Source of the DNA: Parasphingorhabdus sp. SCSIO 66989
GTDB taxonomy: Bacteria > Pseudomonadota > Alphaproteobacteria > Sphingomonadales > Sphingomonadaceae
NCBI RefSeq assembly: GCF_032852305.1
Contig: NZ_CP136594.1
Coordinates: forward strand, 1,773,501 to 1,837,500
DNA length: 64,000 nucleotides
Reading direction: 5' to 3'
Made by a program: the position numbers and the translations under genes. Position 1 is the stretch's first letter; each line of letters starts with the position of its first letter. Under the pieces are notes generated by a model. That model saw only the letters and a list, made by a program, of their open reading frames with translations. It did no database searches and was not told the origin of the DNA. Positions 1 to 7,601 of this stretch are shown here, one piece after another.

Positions 1-2
1 TC

Positions 3-1277
3 GCATCCAATATTGCGCGCGTGGAATATAGCCTTTTGCCGGGCGATCTTCGCGAGATTTCAGCCGCCAGCTTTGAGGAAGCCTGGCGCGAGGAACTGGG
101 GCCAGTTCCTGAGGCGCAGTCCTTTACGATCACATCTGCACTGTTCTCGATCGGCGAACCGGTCAATGTACAACTCACCCACCCGGATACGGAGGATCTG
201 GAACGCGCTACGAACGAACTGATGAGCGAACTGGGTCGTTTCTCTGGCGTTTTCAATATTGAAAGCGATCAGGATGAGGGCATGCAGGAGATTGAACTGC
301 GCCTGAAGCCTTCTGCGCGTACCTTGGGCGTGACGCTGCAGGATGTTGCCAGTCAGGTCCGCGCAGCCTTTTTTGGCAGCGAGGCGGTGCGGGTACAGCG
401 TGGGCGTGAAGATGTACGGGTCTATGTAAGACTGCCTGAAGACGAACGTGATTCCATAGCCGATGTCCAGCGCTTCCGTGTGCGCGTTCCGGGTGGCGAT
501 GTAGCTCTCGGCTCATTGGCAGATGTTTCCTTCTCGCAAGCACCATCGGTGATCCGCCGCGAGGATGGCCGCCGGATTACCACGGTTACAGCCGATGTCG
601 ATGTCGATGTCATCACAGGGCAAGAAGTGGCGCGCCAGCTGGAGCGCGAGATCGTGCCGCGCCTGCAGAATGATTATCCGGGGCTGACCTATGCCTTTGG
701 CGGCGAGCAGGAAGAACAGCAATCATCCTTCGATGCGTTATTGGGCGCTTTCGGTATCGCGATGATCGTTGTCTACGCGTTGCTGGCGATACCGTTCCGT
801 TCCTATGTCCAGCCGCTGATCATCATGGCTGCCATTCCCTTCGGTATGATCGGCGCGCTGATCGGGCATCTGGTACTGGGTCTCTCGCTCGGTATTCTCA
901 GTATGTTCGGTCTGATCGCGCTGTCCGGTGTGATCATCAACGGTTCTCTGGTGATGATTGATTTCACCAACGAGAATCTGGAGCGCGGGATGAAACCGGC
1001 GGAAGCAGTGGTCGCAGCAGCCAAATCGCGTTTTCGGCCGATCTTTTTGACAGCACTAACGACCTTTTTGGGCGTTGCTCCGATCACTTTTGAAACAAGC
1101 ATCCAGGCACAATTCCTGATCCCGATGTCGGCAAGCTTGGGCTTTGGTGTGCTGTTTGGAACACTGATCCTGCAGGTACTTGTTCCTGCTCTGGTGGTGG
1201 TTCAGGATCAGGCGGTAAATGGCTTTAAAAGATGGTTCCGTTCATTGCGTGACGTAGAGACAGCTCCAGCAGAGTGA
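3..1277 (+). CDS. RND-family efflux pump inner-membrane subunit, C-terminal part (5' end outside window)
   Basis: The reading frame is open to the left edge, so the start lies outside the window; the GTG at 21 is only an internal codon. The roughly 420 visible residues match the second half of an AcrB/MexF-type proton-driven transporter. A periplasmic porter portion (with NVQLTHPD and the LGVTLQDVASQVR segment) is followed by a cluster of membrane helices (AFGIAMIVVYALLAIPFRSY, PLIIMAAIPFGMIGALIGH, LSMFGLIALSGVIINGSLVM). Next comes the conserved cytoplasmic loop with SRFRPIFLTALTTFLGVAPI, then the last two helices. It acts in the inner membrane, normally with a periplasmic adaptor and an outer-membrane channel, which would lie upstream if present. 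The substrate cannot be told from this part. The gene converges on the HxlR gene 31 bases downstream. Family is secure; exact subfamily is not. Confidence 0.9.
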   Translation, partial: ASNIARVEYSLLPGDLREISAASFEEAWREELGPVPEAQSFTITSALFSIGEPVNVQLTHPDTEDLERATNELMSELGRFSGVFNIESDQDEGMQEIELRLKPSARTLGVTLQDVASQVRAAFFGSEAVRVQRGREDVRVYVRLPEDERDSIADVQRFRVRVPGGDVALGSLADVSFSQAPSVIRREDGRRITTVTADVDVDVITGQEVARQLEREIVPRLQNDYPGLTYAFGGEQEEQQSSFDALLGAFGIAMIVVYALLAIPFRSYVQPLIIMAAIPFGMIGALIGHLVLGLSLGILSMFGLIALSGVIINGSLVMIDFTNENLERGMKPAEAVVAAAKSRFRPIFLTALTTFLGVAPITFETSIQAQFLIPMSASLGFGVLFGTLILQVLVPALVVVQDQAVNGFKRWFRSLRDVETAPAE

Positions 1278-1308
1278 TGGCCTATGTGCCATTTGCCTCG
1301 TGAGAAAT

Positions 1309-1683
1309 TCAAACCTGTTGGGCTGAGTCCGGCAGGCTCTCGCTCCAGATGCGTAGCTCTTCCAGAAAGCCCAACGCGGTGCGTCCCAAAGACGTAATCG
1401 AATATTGCACCGATACCGGCGATGTTGCGACGACTTCGCGCTGCACCAGTCCGCGCTGTTCTAATTGGCGAAGCCGTTCGGTGATCATCTTCTTGCTGGC
1501 ACCGCCAATCATGCGCGCCAGATCGTTAAAACGGACAGGTTCATCTTTCAGGTGCCATAATATCGATCCGGTCCATTTGCCGCCGATAATGCGCATGCCA
1601 CGCTCAATGGCGCAGGGCTCCAGACAGGCATTTTCCGCCTGTCGTCGGCCATGGCTATCTTCGATTATCCGTCCGCTGCCCAT
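1309..1683 (-). CDS. HxlR-family winged-helix transcriptional regulator
   Basis: A 124-residue protein of the usual HxlR/YodB size. The family core is plain: an N-terminal Cys (NACLEPC) before IERGMRIIGGKWTGSILWHL, then RFNDLARMIGGASKKMITERLRQLEQRGLVQRE (helix-turn-helix and recognition helix, given here as consecutive family motifs), and a wing ending SITSLGRTAL. Several family members sense electrophiles or quinones through the N-terminal Cys; whether this one does is inference. It is divergent from a quinone-reductase-like gene and a GST gene, the classic layout for an HxlR regulator and its targets, and a 24-base palindrome lies just upstream of its start. Probably it represses itself and the divergent pair. 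Confidence 0.88.
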   Translation of the reverse strand: MGSGRIIEDSHGRRQAENACLEPCAIERGMRIIGGKWTGSILWHLKDEPVRFNDLARMIGGASKKMITERLRQLEQRGLVQREVVATSPVSVQYSITSLGRTALGFLEELRIWSESLPDSAQQV

Positions 1684-1696
1684 GATGTTTCCAAGG

Positions 1697-1720
1697 TTAC
1701 AAAAAGTATACTGGTTGTAA
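1697..1720. promoter_or_regulatory. Candidate HxlR operator in the divergent promoter
   Basis: A two-part palindrome with a single centre at 1708.5: outer arms TTACAA (1697-1702) and TTGTAA (1715-1720) around AGTATACT (1705-1712), with only the two-base linkers breaking symmetry. It lies 14 bases upstream of the HxlR start codon and 76 bases upstream of the MdaB-like gene, where both promoters must be. Its size and symmetry fit a winged-helix dimer site. Binding by the neighbouring regulator is inferred. Confidence 0.6.
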
Positions 1721-1795
1721 TTCTATCTCTAGGGCGCAAATAGGCGCGAAAGACGAATCCGTCAAGCAATCGCCAATTCAGAAAGTGCATATTCC

Positions 1796-2401
1796 ATGAG
1801 CAAAATCTTTATCATCAATGGCCATCAGCCTTATCCATTTTCCAAGGGCGAGCTCAATGCCGCGTTTATCGATAGGGCCGAGACATTCTTTGCTGATCAA
1901 GGGCATGAGGTTCGCATGACCCATGTCGCAGAAGATTATAATGCCGAGCAGGAGGTCGCCAATCATCAATGGGCTGATATTGTCCTGATGCAGTTTCCGG
2001 TCAATTGGATGGGCGTTTCCTGGTCGTTCAAAAAATATATGGATGATGTCTATTCCGCTGGCATGGATGGCCGCTTGTGCGCCGGCGATGGCCGCACCAC
2101 CGAGGCACCCAAGGCCAATTATGGCATGGGCGGTACATTGACCGGTACGAGTTATATGATCTCGGCAACGCTGAATGCCCCTGCAGAGGCGTTTAATGAT
2201 CCTTCAGAACCGTTTTTTGAAGGCATGTCACTCGATGACCTGCTGCGTCCAGTACATCTCAACGCCAAGTTTTTCGGGATGAAGCCGTTGCCAAGTTTTG
2301 CCGCTTTCGATGTCATGAAAAACCCGGAAATCGAGAATGATTTCAAGCGCTTTGACGCACATCTGGCTGATGTTTTTGCAAAGGAACCTGCCCATGTCTG
2401 A
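1796..2401 (+). CDS. mdaB: MdaB-like NAD(P)H:quinone oxidoreductase (flavodoxin fold)
   Basis: 201 residues, the expected length for the MdaB/NQO-like family. The N-terminus KIFIINGHQPYPFSKGELN is the flavin-phosphate loop region of this family, followed by DIVLMQFPVNWMGVSWSFKK, the FMN/quinone contact segment, and GGTLTGTSYMISATLNAP. These soluble flavoproteins reduce quinones by two electrons, protecting against quinone and electrophile stress. It is divergent from the HxlR regulator and its stop overlaps the start of a GST gene by eight bases, so the two are probably co-expressed under HxlR control. Function is assigned by family, not demonstrated. Confidence 0.85.
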   Translation: MSKIFIINGHQPYPFSKGELNAAFIDRAETFFADQGHEVRMTHVAEDYNAEQEVANHQWADIVLMQFPVNWMGVSWSFKKYMDDVYSAGMDGRLCAGDGRTTEAPKANYGMGGTLTGTSYMISATLNAPAEAFNDPSEPFFEGMSLDDLLRPVHLNAKFFGMKPLPSFAAFDVMKNPEIENDFKRFDAHLADVFAKEPAHV

Positions 2402-3113
2402 AGCCGATATCCATCTCTATACTGCCGCGACAATGAACGGCTATAAGCCGGTTATCTTCCTCGAAGAAGCGGGCATTCCCTATGATCTGACCTTTATCGA
2501 CTTCGCCAAGAAGGAGCAGAAGGCCCCGGATTATATGCAGCTCAACCCCAATGGCCGCATCCCGACGATAGTTGATCGCTCAAATGGTGATTTTGCGGTT
2601 TTTGAAAGCGGTGCCATCCTTTGGTATCTGGCCGAGAAATATGGCAAATTCCTGCCCGAAGAAGCCAATGCCAAATCGGAAGCCCTGCAATGGCTGATGT
2701 TCCAGATGGGCGGCATTGGCCCGATGATGGGGCAGGCGATGTATTTTCAGCGGATTGCTGCGCCCAATGGCCATGAGGAGCCGTTCTCGATCAAACGCTA
2801 TGTCGATGAGACACGGCGCCTGCTTGAGGTGCTGGATACGCGCCTGGCAGGACGCGAATGGCTGGCCGCTGATCAATACACCATTGCAGATATGGCGACC
2901 TATCCCTGGGCGCGCGCCTATGTCTGGGCCAAGGTAGAGATTGACGGTCTCGACAATCTCAAAGCCTGGTTTGGCCGCATTGACGCCCGACCCAAGGTGC
3001 AGAAAGCACTGACTATCCCCAAAGCGCAGCCAGCTTTTTGGGGCCAGGCCGATGAGAGCGAATTCCTCAAGGAAAACGCCGCGCGTTTCGCCTCGGATGT
3101 GAAAAAGGACTGA
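2394..3113 (+). CDS. Glutathione S-transferase, nu-class-like (YfcG/YghU type)
   Basis: 239 residues from the ATG at 2394, which lies inside the end of the mdaB-like gene; a longer frame from 2337 has no homology in its extra part. The thioredoxin-like domain (residues about 1-85) carries MNGYKPVIFLEE, NPNGRIPTIVD and FESGAILWYLAEKYG, the glutathione-binding features. The helical C-terminal domain has the N-capping region QYTIADMATYPW. Cytosolic nu-class enzymes act as disulfide-bond reductases or peroxidases rather than classical transferases. Pairing with a quinone reductase behind an HxlR regulator suggests detoxification of electrophiles. A rho-independent terminator follows. Confidence 0.88.
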   Translation: MSEADIHLYTAATMNGYKPVIFLEEAGIPYDLTFIDFAKKEQKAPDYMQLNPNGRIPTIVDRSNGDFAVFESGAILWYLAEKYGKFLPEEANAKSEALQWLMFQMGGIGPMMGQAMYFQRIAAPNGHEEPFSIKRYVDETRRLLEVLDTRLAGREWLAADQYTIADMATYPWARAYVWAKVEIDGLDNLKAWFGRIDARPKVQKALTIPKAQPAFWGQADESEFLKENAARFASDVKKD

Positions 3114-3155
3114 CCCTCAATCTTGGGATACTGGCTGATAAGGCCAGTCAGTTGC

Positions 3156-3197
3156 GGCCAGAATCAGGCGTTTTCAAGCGCCTGATTCTGGCTTTTT
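3156..3197 (+). terminator. Rho-independent terminator after the mdaB-GST pair
   Basis: A perfect 14-bp stem (GCCAGAATCAGGCG at 3157-3170 with its complement ending at 3192) closes a short loop and is followed by TTTTT at 3193-3197. A smaller inverted repeat (ACTGGC/GCCAGT) lies just before it, at 3130-3149. It separates the pair from the DUF4403 gene. Confidence 0.85.
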
Positions 3198-3297
3198 CAT
3201 TTGGCGTGCAAAGGCCTTGCAGTCGGTTTTGCTTTCTCAGGGCCAGCCATGTGATAGGATAGGATCAATTATCTGCTGCAGCTTACGGGAACAGGCA

Positions 3298-4854
3298 TTG
3301 GGCAACAGACTGAAAAAGGCAGGGCTGGTCTGCACCGCCGCTATAGTGCTGGGCGCGATCATCTATGGGGTTGTCGGTGCAACCATTGTCGGTGCGGCGC
3401 CCCGGCCATCGCGAATTTCGCCGGAAATGCTCAATACTGACCGCACCTCGACCGTGCGTATTCCGGTGAGTGGCAGCCTTAGCTATCTGGCAGAGATACT
3501 CAACGCCGAGGTGCCGCAGCGGCTGACCACCATCAACCAGCCGAAACAGATTTGCCTCAAGACCAAGTCAAAGTTGCTGCCGGATATATCCTGTCGCCTC
3601 AAAGGCTTTGTTGATCGCGGGCGCATCACGCTTTCCGGCTCCGGCAAGACCATGACCATCGCTATTCCGGTCAATCTGCGTGTCGAGGTGCTGGATATTG
3701 GCGATATAATCAAGCGTGAGACGGTTACCGGAGCGATGCAGGTGCTGATGCGGGTACAGCCGCAATTGTCGCGCGATTGGCGGACCACGGCCACGGTCGA
3801 TATTGAATATCGCTGGACCGATGAAATTGGCATCGATGCGCTGGGCCAGCGCATCACCTTTGGATCGCGGATAGAGCCGGAAATCCGCAAGGTCGCCAAG
3901 AAGATAGAACAGCGCTTGCCGCAGCTTATCCAAAGCCTCAATGCGCGGCAAAAGGTGGAGAGCATCTGGCATGCGGGCTTTACCGTGGAGCGGGCCAAGT
4001 CTGACCCGGAAATCTGGGTGCGGTTTACGCCGCAGGAGATTGGCATGGCGGACTATGTGTTTCGCGATGGCCAGCTGATTGTTGATCTGGCGGTGCAGGC
4101 GCAGACCGAGACCATCTTTGGTCCCGAGCCGGAAAAGCCGGAAAAAACACCGCTTCCTGATCTGATGGAGCAGCCACCGGCAAGGGGCATCAATGTGCAG
4201 GTGCCGGTCTATATTCCCTATGATGTGTTTGAAAAACCGCTGACCGATATTGTCGGCATGGGGGAGTATCGCCAAGTGACGCTGGAGGATGGCACCACCA
4301 CCGAGGCGCGGTTCAATTCTATCGAGATTTTCGGCACAGAAGGCGGCAGGCTGGCGATTGGGTTGGACGTTTCGATAAAGTCCCCGGTGCCGCTGATCAA
4401 TGAGGTGGAAGGCGAGATTTGGGTGGTGGCCAAGCCGAAGCTGGACGTGGCGGCCAAAACCATCGGTATCAGTGATCTGGAAGTCATCAGCCAGACCGAC
4501 AGCACCGCGTTCAATCTGCTTGCCGGAGCAATCAGCGCCGCAGAGATTGACGAGGAACTGATTGCCCAGATCCGCTATGATTTCAGCGATCATTATCAGG
4601 AGGGGCTGGTCAAGGCCGATGAATGGCTGGCAGCAGAACCGTTGGAAGGCTTTGTGTTCAACGGCAGTTTAGAAGGCGCCGATCTTAAAGAACTGCATGT
4701 TGCGCCCGATGGTATGGTGATTGAGGTCTGGGCGCGCGGGAAAGGGCGGTTGCACTATGCTCCGGCAGAGGCGGATGGATTGGTCGCGGCGCGCCGGGCG
4801 CGCAGGGTGAAGCGGGAAGCGGAAAAGGCTGCGGCGGCCAATGCGGCTGATTAG
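3298..4854 (+). CDS. DUF4403 family protein, membrane-anchored and exported
   Basis: There is no ATG near the 5' end. A TTG at 3298, giving LGNRLKKAGLV and then a single hydrophobic helix (CTAAIVLGAIIYGVVGATIVGAA), is preceded by a weak GGGA site and is preferred to the TTG at 3217, which adds 27 unlikely residues. From 3298 the product is 518 residues. The rest is a beta-rich periplasmic domain with duplicated halves: RIPVSGSLSYLAEILNAEVP near the start and VQVPVYIPYDVFEKPLTDIV in the middle both match the DUF4403 repeat. The C-terminus is charged and Ala/Lys-rich. No biochemical role is established for the family; a tubular lipid-binding-like fold has been suggested, which I treat as speculation. 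It converges on the channel gene. Confidence 0.75.
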   Translation: MGNRLKKAGLVCTAAIVLGAIIYGVVGATIVGAAPRPSRISPEMLNTDRTSTVRIPVSGSLSYLAEILNAEVPQRLTTINQPKQICLKTKSKLLPDISCRLKGFVDRGRITLSGSGKTMTIAIPVNLRVEVLDIGDIIKRETVTGAMQVLMRVQPQLSRDWRTTATVDIEYRWTDEIGIDALGQRITFGSRIEPEIRKVAKKIEQRLPQLIQSLNARQKVESIWHAGFTVERAKSDPEIWVRFTPQEIGMADYVFRDGQLIVDLAVQAQTETIFGPEPEKPEKTPLPDLMEQPPARGINVQVPVYIPYDVFEKPLTDIVGMGEYRQVTLEDGTTTEARFNSIEIFGTEGGRLAIGLDVSIKSPVPLINEVEGEIWVVAKPKLDVAAKTIGISDLEVISQTDSTAFNLLAGAISAAEIDEELIAQIRYDFSDHYQEGLVKADEWLAAEPLEGFVFNGSLEGADLKELHVAPDGMVIEVWARGKGRLHYAPAEADGLVAARRARRVKREAEKAAAANAAD

Positions 4855-4872
4855 GGACAAGGCGCCGGTGCG

Positions 4873-5319
4873 TTAATCGTCATCCGCATCATATCCTCGC
4901 TGATAATCCAGATGCAGGCGCGAGATAAACTCAATCAGAAACGCCGTGGTCAGGCTGAACATAATCAGGCCATTGGCTGCAGAGAAGCCAGACAAGAGTC
5001 GCCATTTCTGGCCAATGATGATGTCGCCAAAGCCCAGCGTCGTGAAGGATACAATGGAGAAATAAAGCGATTTCTCAAGTGTTTGGAAGATATCGAGAAA
5101 CAGAAAGGTGAGGGCCCATAGCCACATGCCGATCACCAGTGAAATCAGCAACCAGAACACCACCGCCACCAGTTCCACCATAAACCGCCAAATGCGGTGC
5201 CCGTCTTTGAGCCAGGCGGCATTTCTGGTGACAAATTGCGTTGCCATGCCAATAAAAAACACCTCAACGATAACGGTCAGGCAGATGAGCAGTGATCCGA
5301 TAAGAAACTGAATCAGCAT
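4873..5319 (-). CDS. Two-helix ion channel family protein (K+-channel-like)
   Basis: 148 residues with the pore signature SIVSFTTLGFGD at about residues 89-100; TTLGFGD is a K+-type selectivity filter variant. An N-terminal helix (FLIGSLLICLTVIVEVFFIGMA), a second helix (VELVAVVFWLLISLVIGMWLWAL) and a post-filter helix (GLIMFSLTTAFLIEFI) flank it. There is no C-terminal RCK/TrkA domain, so ligand gating is not evident. It should sit in the inner membrane as a tetramer. It lies 56 bases downstream of galK on the same strand and could be read through from the gal genes, but no functional tie to galactose is implied. Confidence 0.8.
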   Translation of the reverse strand: MLIQFLIGSLLICLTVIVEVFFIGMATQFVTRNAAWLKDGHRIWRFMVELVAVVFWLLISLVIGMWLWALTFLFLDIFQTLEKSLYFSIVSFTTLGFGDIIIGQKWRLLSGFSAANGLIMFSLTTAFLIEFISRLHLDYQRGYDADDD

Positions 5320-5375
5320 GTGCCGCTGTCTTTCCTCTACTTAAAATGACGATGCCAAGGGTTGCCGCAACTTGA

Positions 5376-6446
5376 TCAGTAAAGCAATGACGCGCTTGGG
5401 TGGTGCTTGCCAAGCTGTTGCCACCATTCGTGTTTTTTCCCTTTGGCTAATAGGGCCACTATACAACCGCCAAATCCTGCACCGGTAATCCTTGCGCCAT
5501 AGGCGCCCACGGTTACTGCGTCCGCGACAAGCTGATCGATCTCGGGCGTCGAGGCCTCAAAATCCCGCGCCATGGACATATGTCCTTGTTGCATCAAAGC
5601 GCCGAAACTCTCTGTAGACGCCGTTTCTATTGCGTCCACCGCCAGCAAAACACGGCTTTGTTCGCTGGCAATATGGCGGACGCGGCGCGTCAATGTCGCG
5701 CTGTCTAGCTTTGGTAGCGGATCGCGTCCCGCAAGGTCGGTAAGATATTGAATTTTCAGCGCTTGGCGGGCCGCTTCGGTTTCTTCCACACGCTGATGAT
5801 AACGCCCATCTGCCAATTCGCGATGCTGTCCGGAATGTACCACCGCTACCTCCCAGCCCTGTGGTAAAGGTAATGGCGTAAAGTCCAGCGACCGGCAGTT
5901 GAGCAGCAGAATCTCGCCTGGGGCGGGCGCGGCTATTGCCATCTGATCCATAATCCCGCAAGGTACACCAATATACTGATTTTCAACTGTTTGTGCCAAT
6001 TTGGCCAGCTCGGTTACTGGCAAGCCTTTGGGTGCGAATGCCTTGAGTGTGGCAATGATAGTCGCAGCCGATGACGACAAGCCTGCTCCTACTGGAATAG
6101 CGCTATCACAGTATATTGCAGCAGCCCCCTTCAGCCAGCCTTGCGCGCGTGCCGCTTCGAGTGCGCCTGCTACATAGTCGCTCCAGTGACTGGCCTTGGG
6201 TGCGCCGCAGCTATGCCTGGCAATATCTTCAAACTGAGCAGACTTTATGCGATCTTCTCCGCCTCTAATGGACGCAGCTGCAAGGCAAATTCCAAAGGGA
6301 AGGGCCATGGGCAGAACGTGGCCGCCATGCAGATCAATATGCTCCCCGAGCAGATTGACGCGGCCGGGGGCAAAAGTGGTTACGTCGGGTGACCGGCCAA
6401 AGCTTTCTGCGAATTGCCGTGGAATATCTTTTCGCTCAACGGTCAT
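5376..6446 (-). CDS. galK: Galactokinase
   Basis: 356 residues, GHMP kinase family; phosphorylates alpha-D-galactose at C1 in the Leloir pathway. The sugar-binding signature is GRVNLLGEHIDLHGG at residues 28-42, with E35, H36 and D38 retained. The ATP loop is PVGAGLSSSAA at 118-128, the catalytic Asp lies in GIMDQM (D167), and GARITGAGFGGC is the C-terminal GHMP motif. The usual T-D-Y-N of the signature reads I-D-L-H here, a mild departure that also occurs in divergent galactokinases. The ATG overlaps the galT stop by four bases (ATGA), so translation is coupled. No epimerase or mutarotase gene is adjacent. Confidence 0.92.
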   Translation of the reverse strand: MTVERKDIPRQFAESFGRSPDVTTFAPGRVNLLGEHIDLHGGHVLPMALPFGICLAAASIRGGEDRIKSAQFEDIARHSCGAPKASHWSDYVAGALEAARAQGWLKGAAAIYCDSAIPVGAGLSSSAATIIATLKAFAPKGLPVTELAKLAQTVENQYIGVPCGIMDQMAIAAPAPGEILLLNCRSLDFTPLPLPQGWEVAVVHSGQHRELADGRYHQRVEETEAARQALKIQYLTDLAGRDPLPKLDSATLTRRVRHIASEQSRVLLAVDAIETASTESFGALMQQGHMSMARDFEASTPEIDQLVADAVTVGAYGARITGAGFGGCIVALLAKGKKHEWWQQLGKHHPSASLLY

Positions 6447-7543
6447 GCAAAGACCGCGCGTAGATGTTCTGCTGCTTCTTCCGGGGCGATATCGACAGTG
6501 AAGATGCCCGTCGCCTGCTCGACCGATGCGAGATATTTGACTCGCTTTGCATCGCGTAACATCGGATAGAATTGCGCGGTGAAGTGATAGGGTGCGTCAT
6601 GCTCTGTGGGCGCGGCATGCAGACTCATCATATACGGCATGGGTCGGGTAAATAGAGCGTCATAGGCGGCCTGCATCCGGCCTAACAAATCAGCAAAATC
6701 AGAGACTTGTTGCGCAGAAAATGTCCATGGGCCGGGCAATGCGGTTTTCGGGATTATCCAACACTCATAAGGGAAGCGGGCAAAGGGCGGGACCATGGCA
6801 ATCATGGTCCCATTGGCGGCGACTTGCTGGGCTTCTCCCCAGCTATCCATGGCGCTGACCAGGTCGAAGCCATTGGCAAACACTTTGGCGGCCTGTTCTT
6901 GTGGCTTGGGTACAATCGGGAACCCGTAGATTTGGCCATGCGGGTGATGCAGTGTTGCGCCAATCTCTGTGCCGCGATTTTCGAAGGGAAGGATATAGGC
7001 AAGGCCCATTTCACGCATCGCGGTATAGCGATCAATCCATGCTTCGACCAGCAGGATGCGTTGCTCCATTGTCAGATTGGAGAGGCGGGTTTCGCTGTCG
7101 GCGCTGTATACGATAACTTCGCATTTGCCCTTCGCCGCCAATCTCTGATGTGTCTCGTCAGCGGTCGGCGGATCAGCCGCATCCCGGTGCAGGCTGGGGA
7201 AGCGATTGTCGAATACAGCCAGCTCAAAATCGGTAAAGGGTATCTCGGTCTCGCCGCCGCCTTTGCGCATCGGGGCGAGGGGGTTATCTGCTGGATTGGG
7301 CAGATGCGTGCGGTTTTGCCGGTGGCCAGCATACACCGCATATTCCCCGCGCAAGGGATGCCAGCGCAATTCACCGCCGGGCGCAATCTTGCCTGAACTC
7401 TCCGGGAAAGGCGGGAGGTTGTGAGGTTTGTGACCGTAAAGATAGAGGCTGCGGCCATCGGCCTTCTGGTGATGGCGGCGAAAGACCGGGCCGGCCGCAC
7501 CGGGGCTGCTGATGATTTTAGCGGTGTCGGACATGGCTTGCAT
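6443..7543 (-). CDS. galT: Galactose-1-phosphate uridylyltransferase
   Basis: 366 residues from the first ATG; a second ATG at 7534 (MSDTAK) is equally plausible because neither has a strong ribosome-binding site. The HIT-superfamily active site is HPHGQIYGFP near residues 200-209, with the middle His (about H202) as the uridylylated nucleophile. The conserved VFDNRFPSL lies at 110-118. It transfers UMP from UDP-glucose to galactose-1-phosphate. It is the promoter-proximal gene of galT-galK and is divergent from the GH42 gene 58 bases away, so the three form one galactoside-use locus. Confidence 0.93.
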   Translation of the reverse strand: MQAMSDTAKIISSPGAAGPVFRRHHQKADGRSLYLYGHKPHNLPPFPESSGKIAPGGELRWHPLRGEYAVYAGHRQNRTHLPNPADNPLAPMRKGGGETEIPFTDFELAVFDNRFPSLHRDAADPPTADETHQRLAAKGKCEVIVYSADSETRLSNLTMEQRILLVEAWIDRYTAMREMGLAYILPFENRGTEIGATLHHPHGQIYGFPIVPKPQEQAAKVFANGFDLVSAMDSWGEAQQVAANGTMIAMVPPFARFPYECWIIPKTALPGPWTFSAQQVSDFADLLGRMQAAYDALFTRPMPYMMSLHAAPTEHDAPYHFTAQFYPMLRDAKRVKYLASVEQATGIFTVDIAPEEAAEHLRAVFA

Positions 7544-7601
7544 GCAAAGCCGATCCGGCTAAGGCTGACAAGCAATAATCACGCCGCATCAGAGGTTTCT
7601 T
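7544..7601. promoter_or_regulatory. Divergent gal / beta-galactosidase promoter region
   Basis: Only 58 bases separate the galT and GH42 start codons, so the two promoters must overlap each other or the 5' ends of the genes. An AGAGG ribosome-binding site precedes the GH42 ATG by seven bases. I could not pick out confident -35/-10 boxes or an operator, and no regulator gene lies in the locus. Confidence 0.45.

Noticed and set aside
3568-4593. 341-codon minus-strand ORF opposite the DUF4403 gene
   Set aside because: The plus-strand protein shows a membrane anchor and DUF4403 repeats; the antisense product shows no domain.
4873-6446. Functional link between the channel gene and galK as a galactose-transport operon
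   Set aside because: The channel has a K+-type filter (TTLGFGD), which does not pass sugars; closeness alone does not support a shared role.
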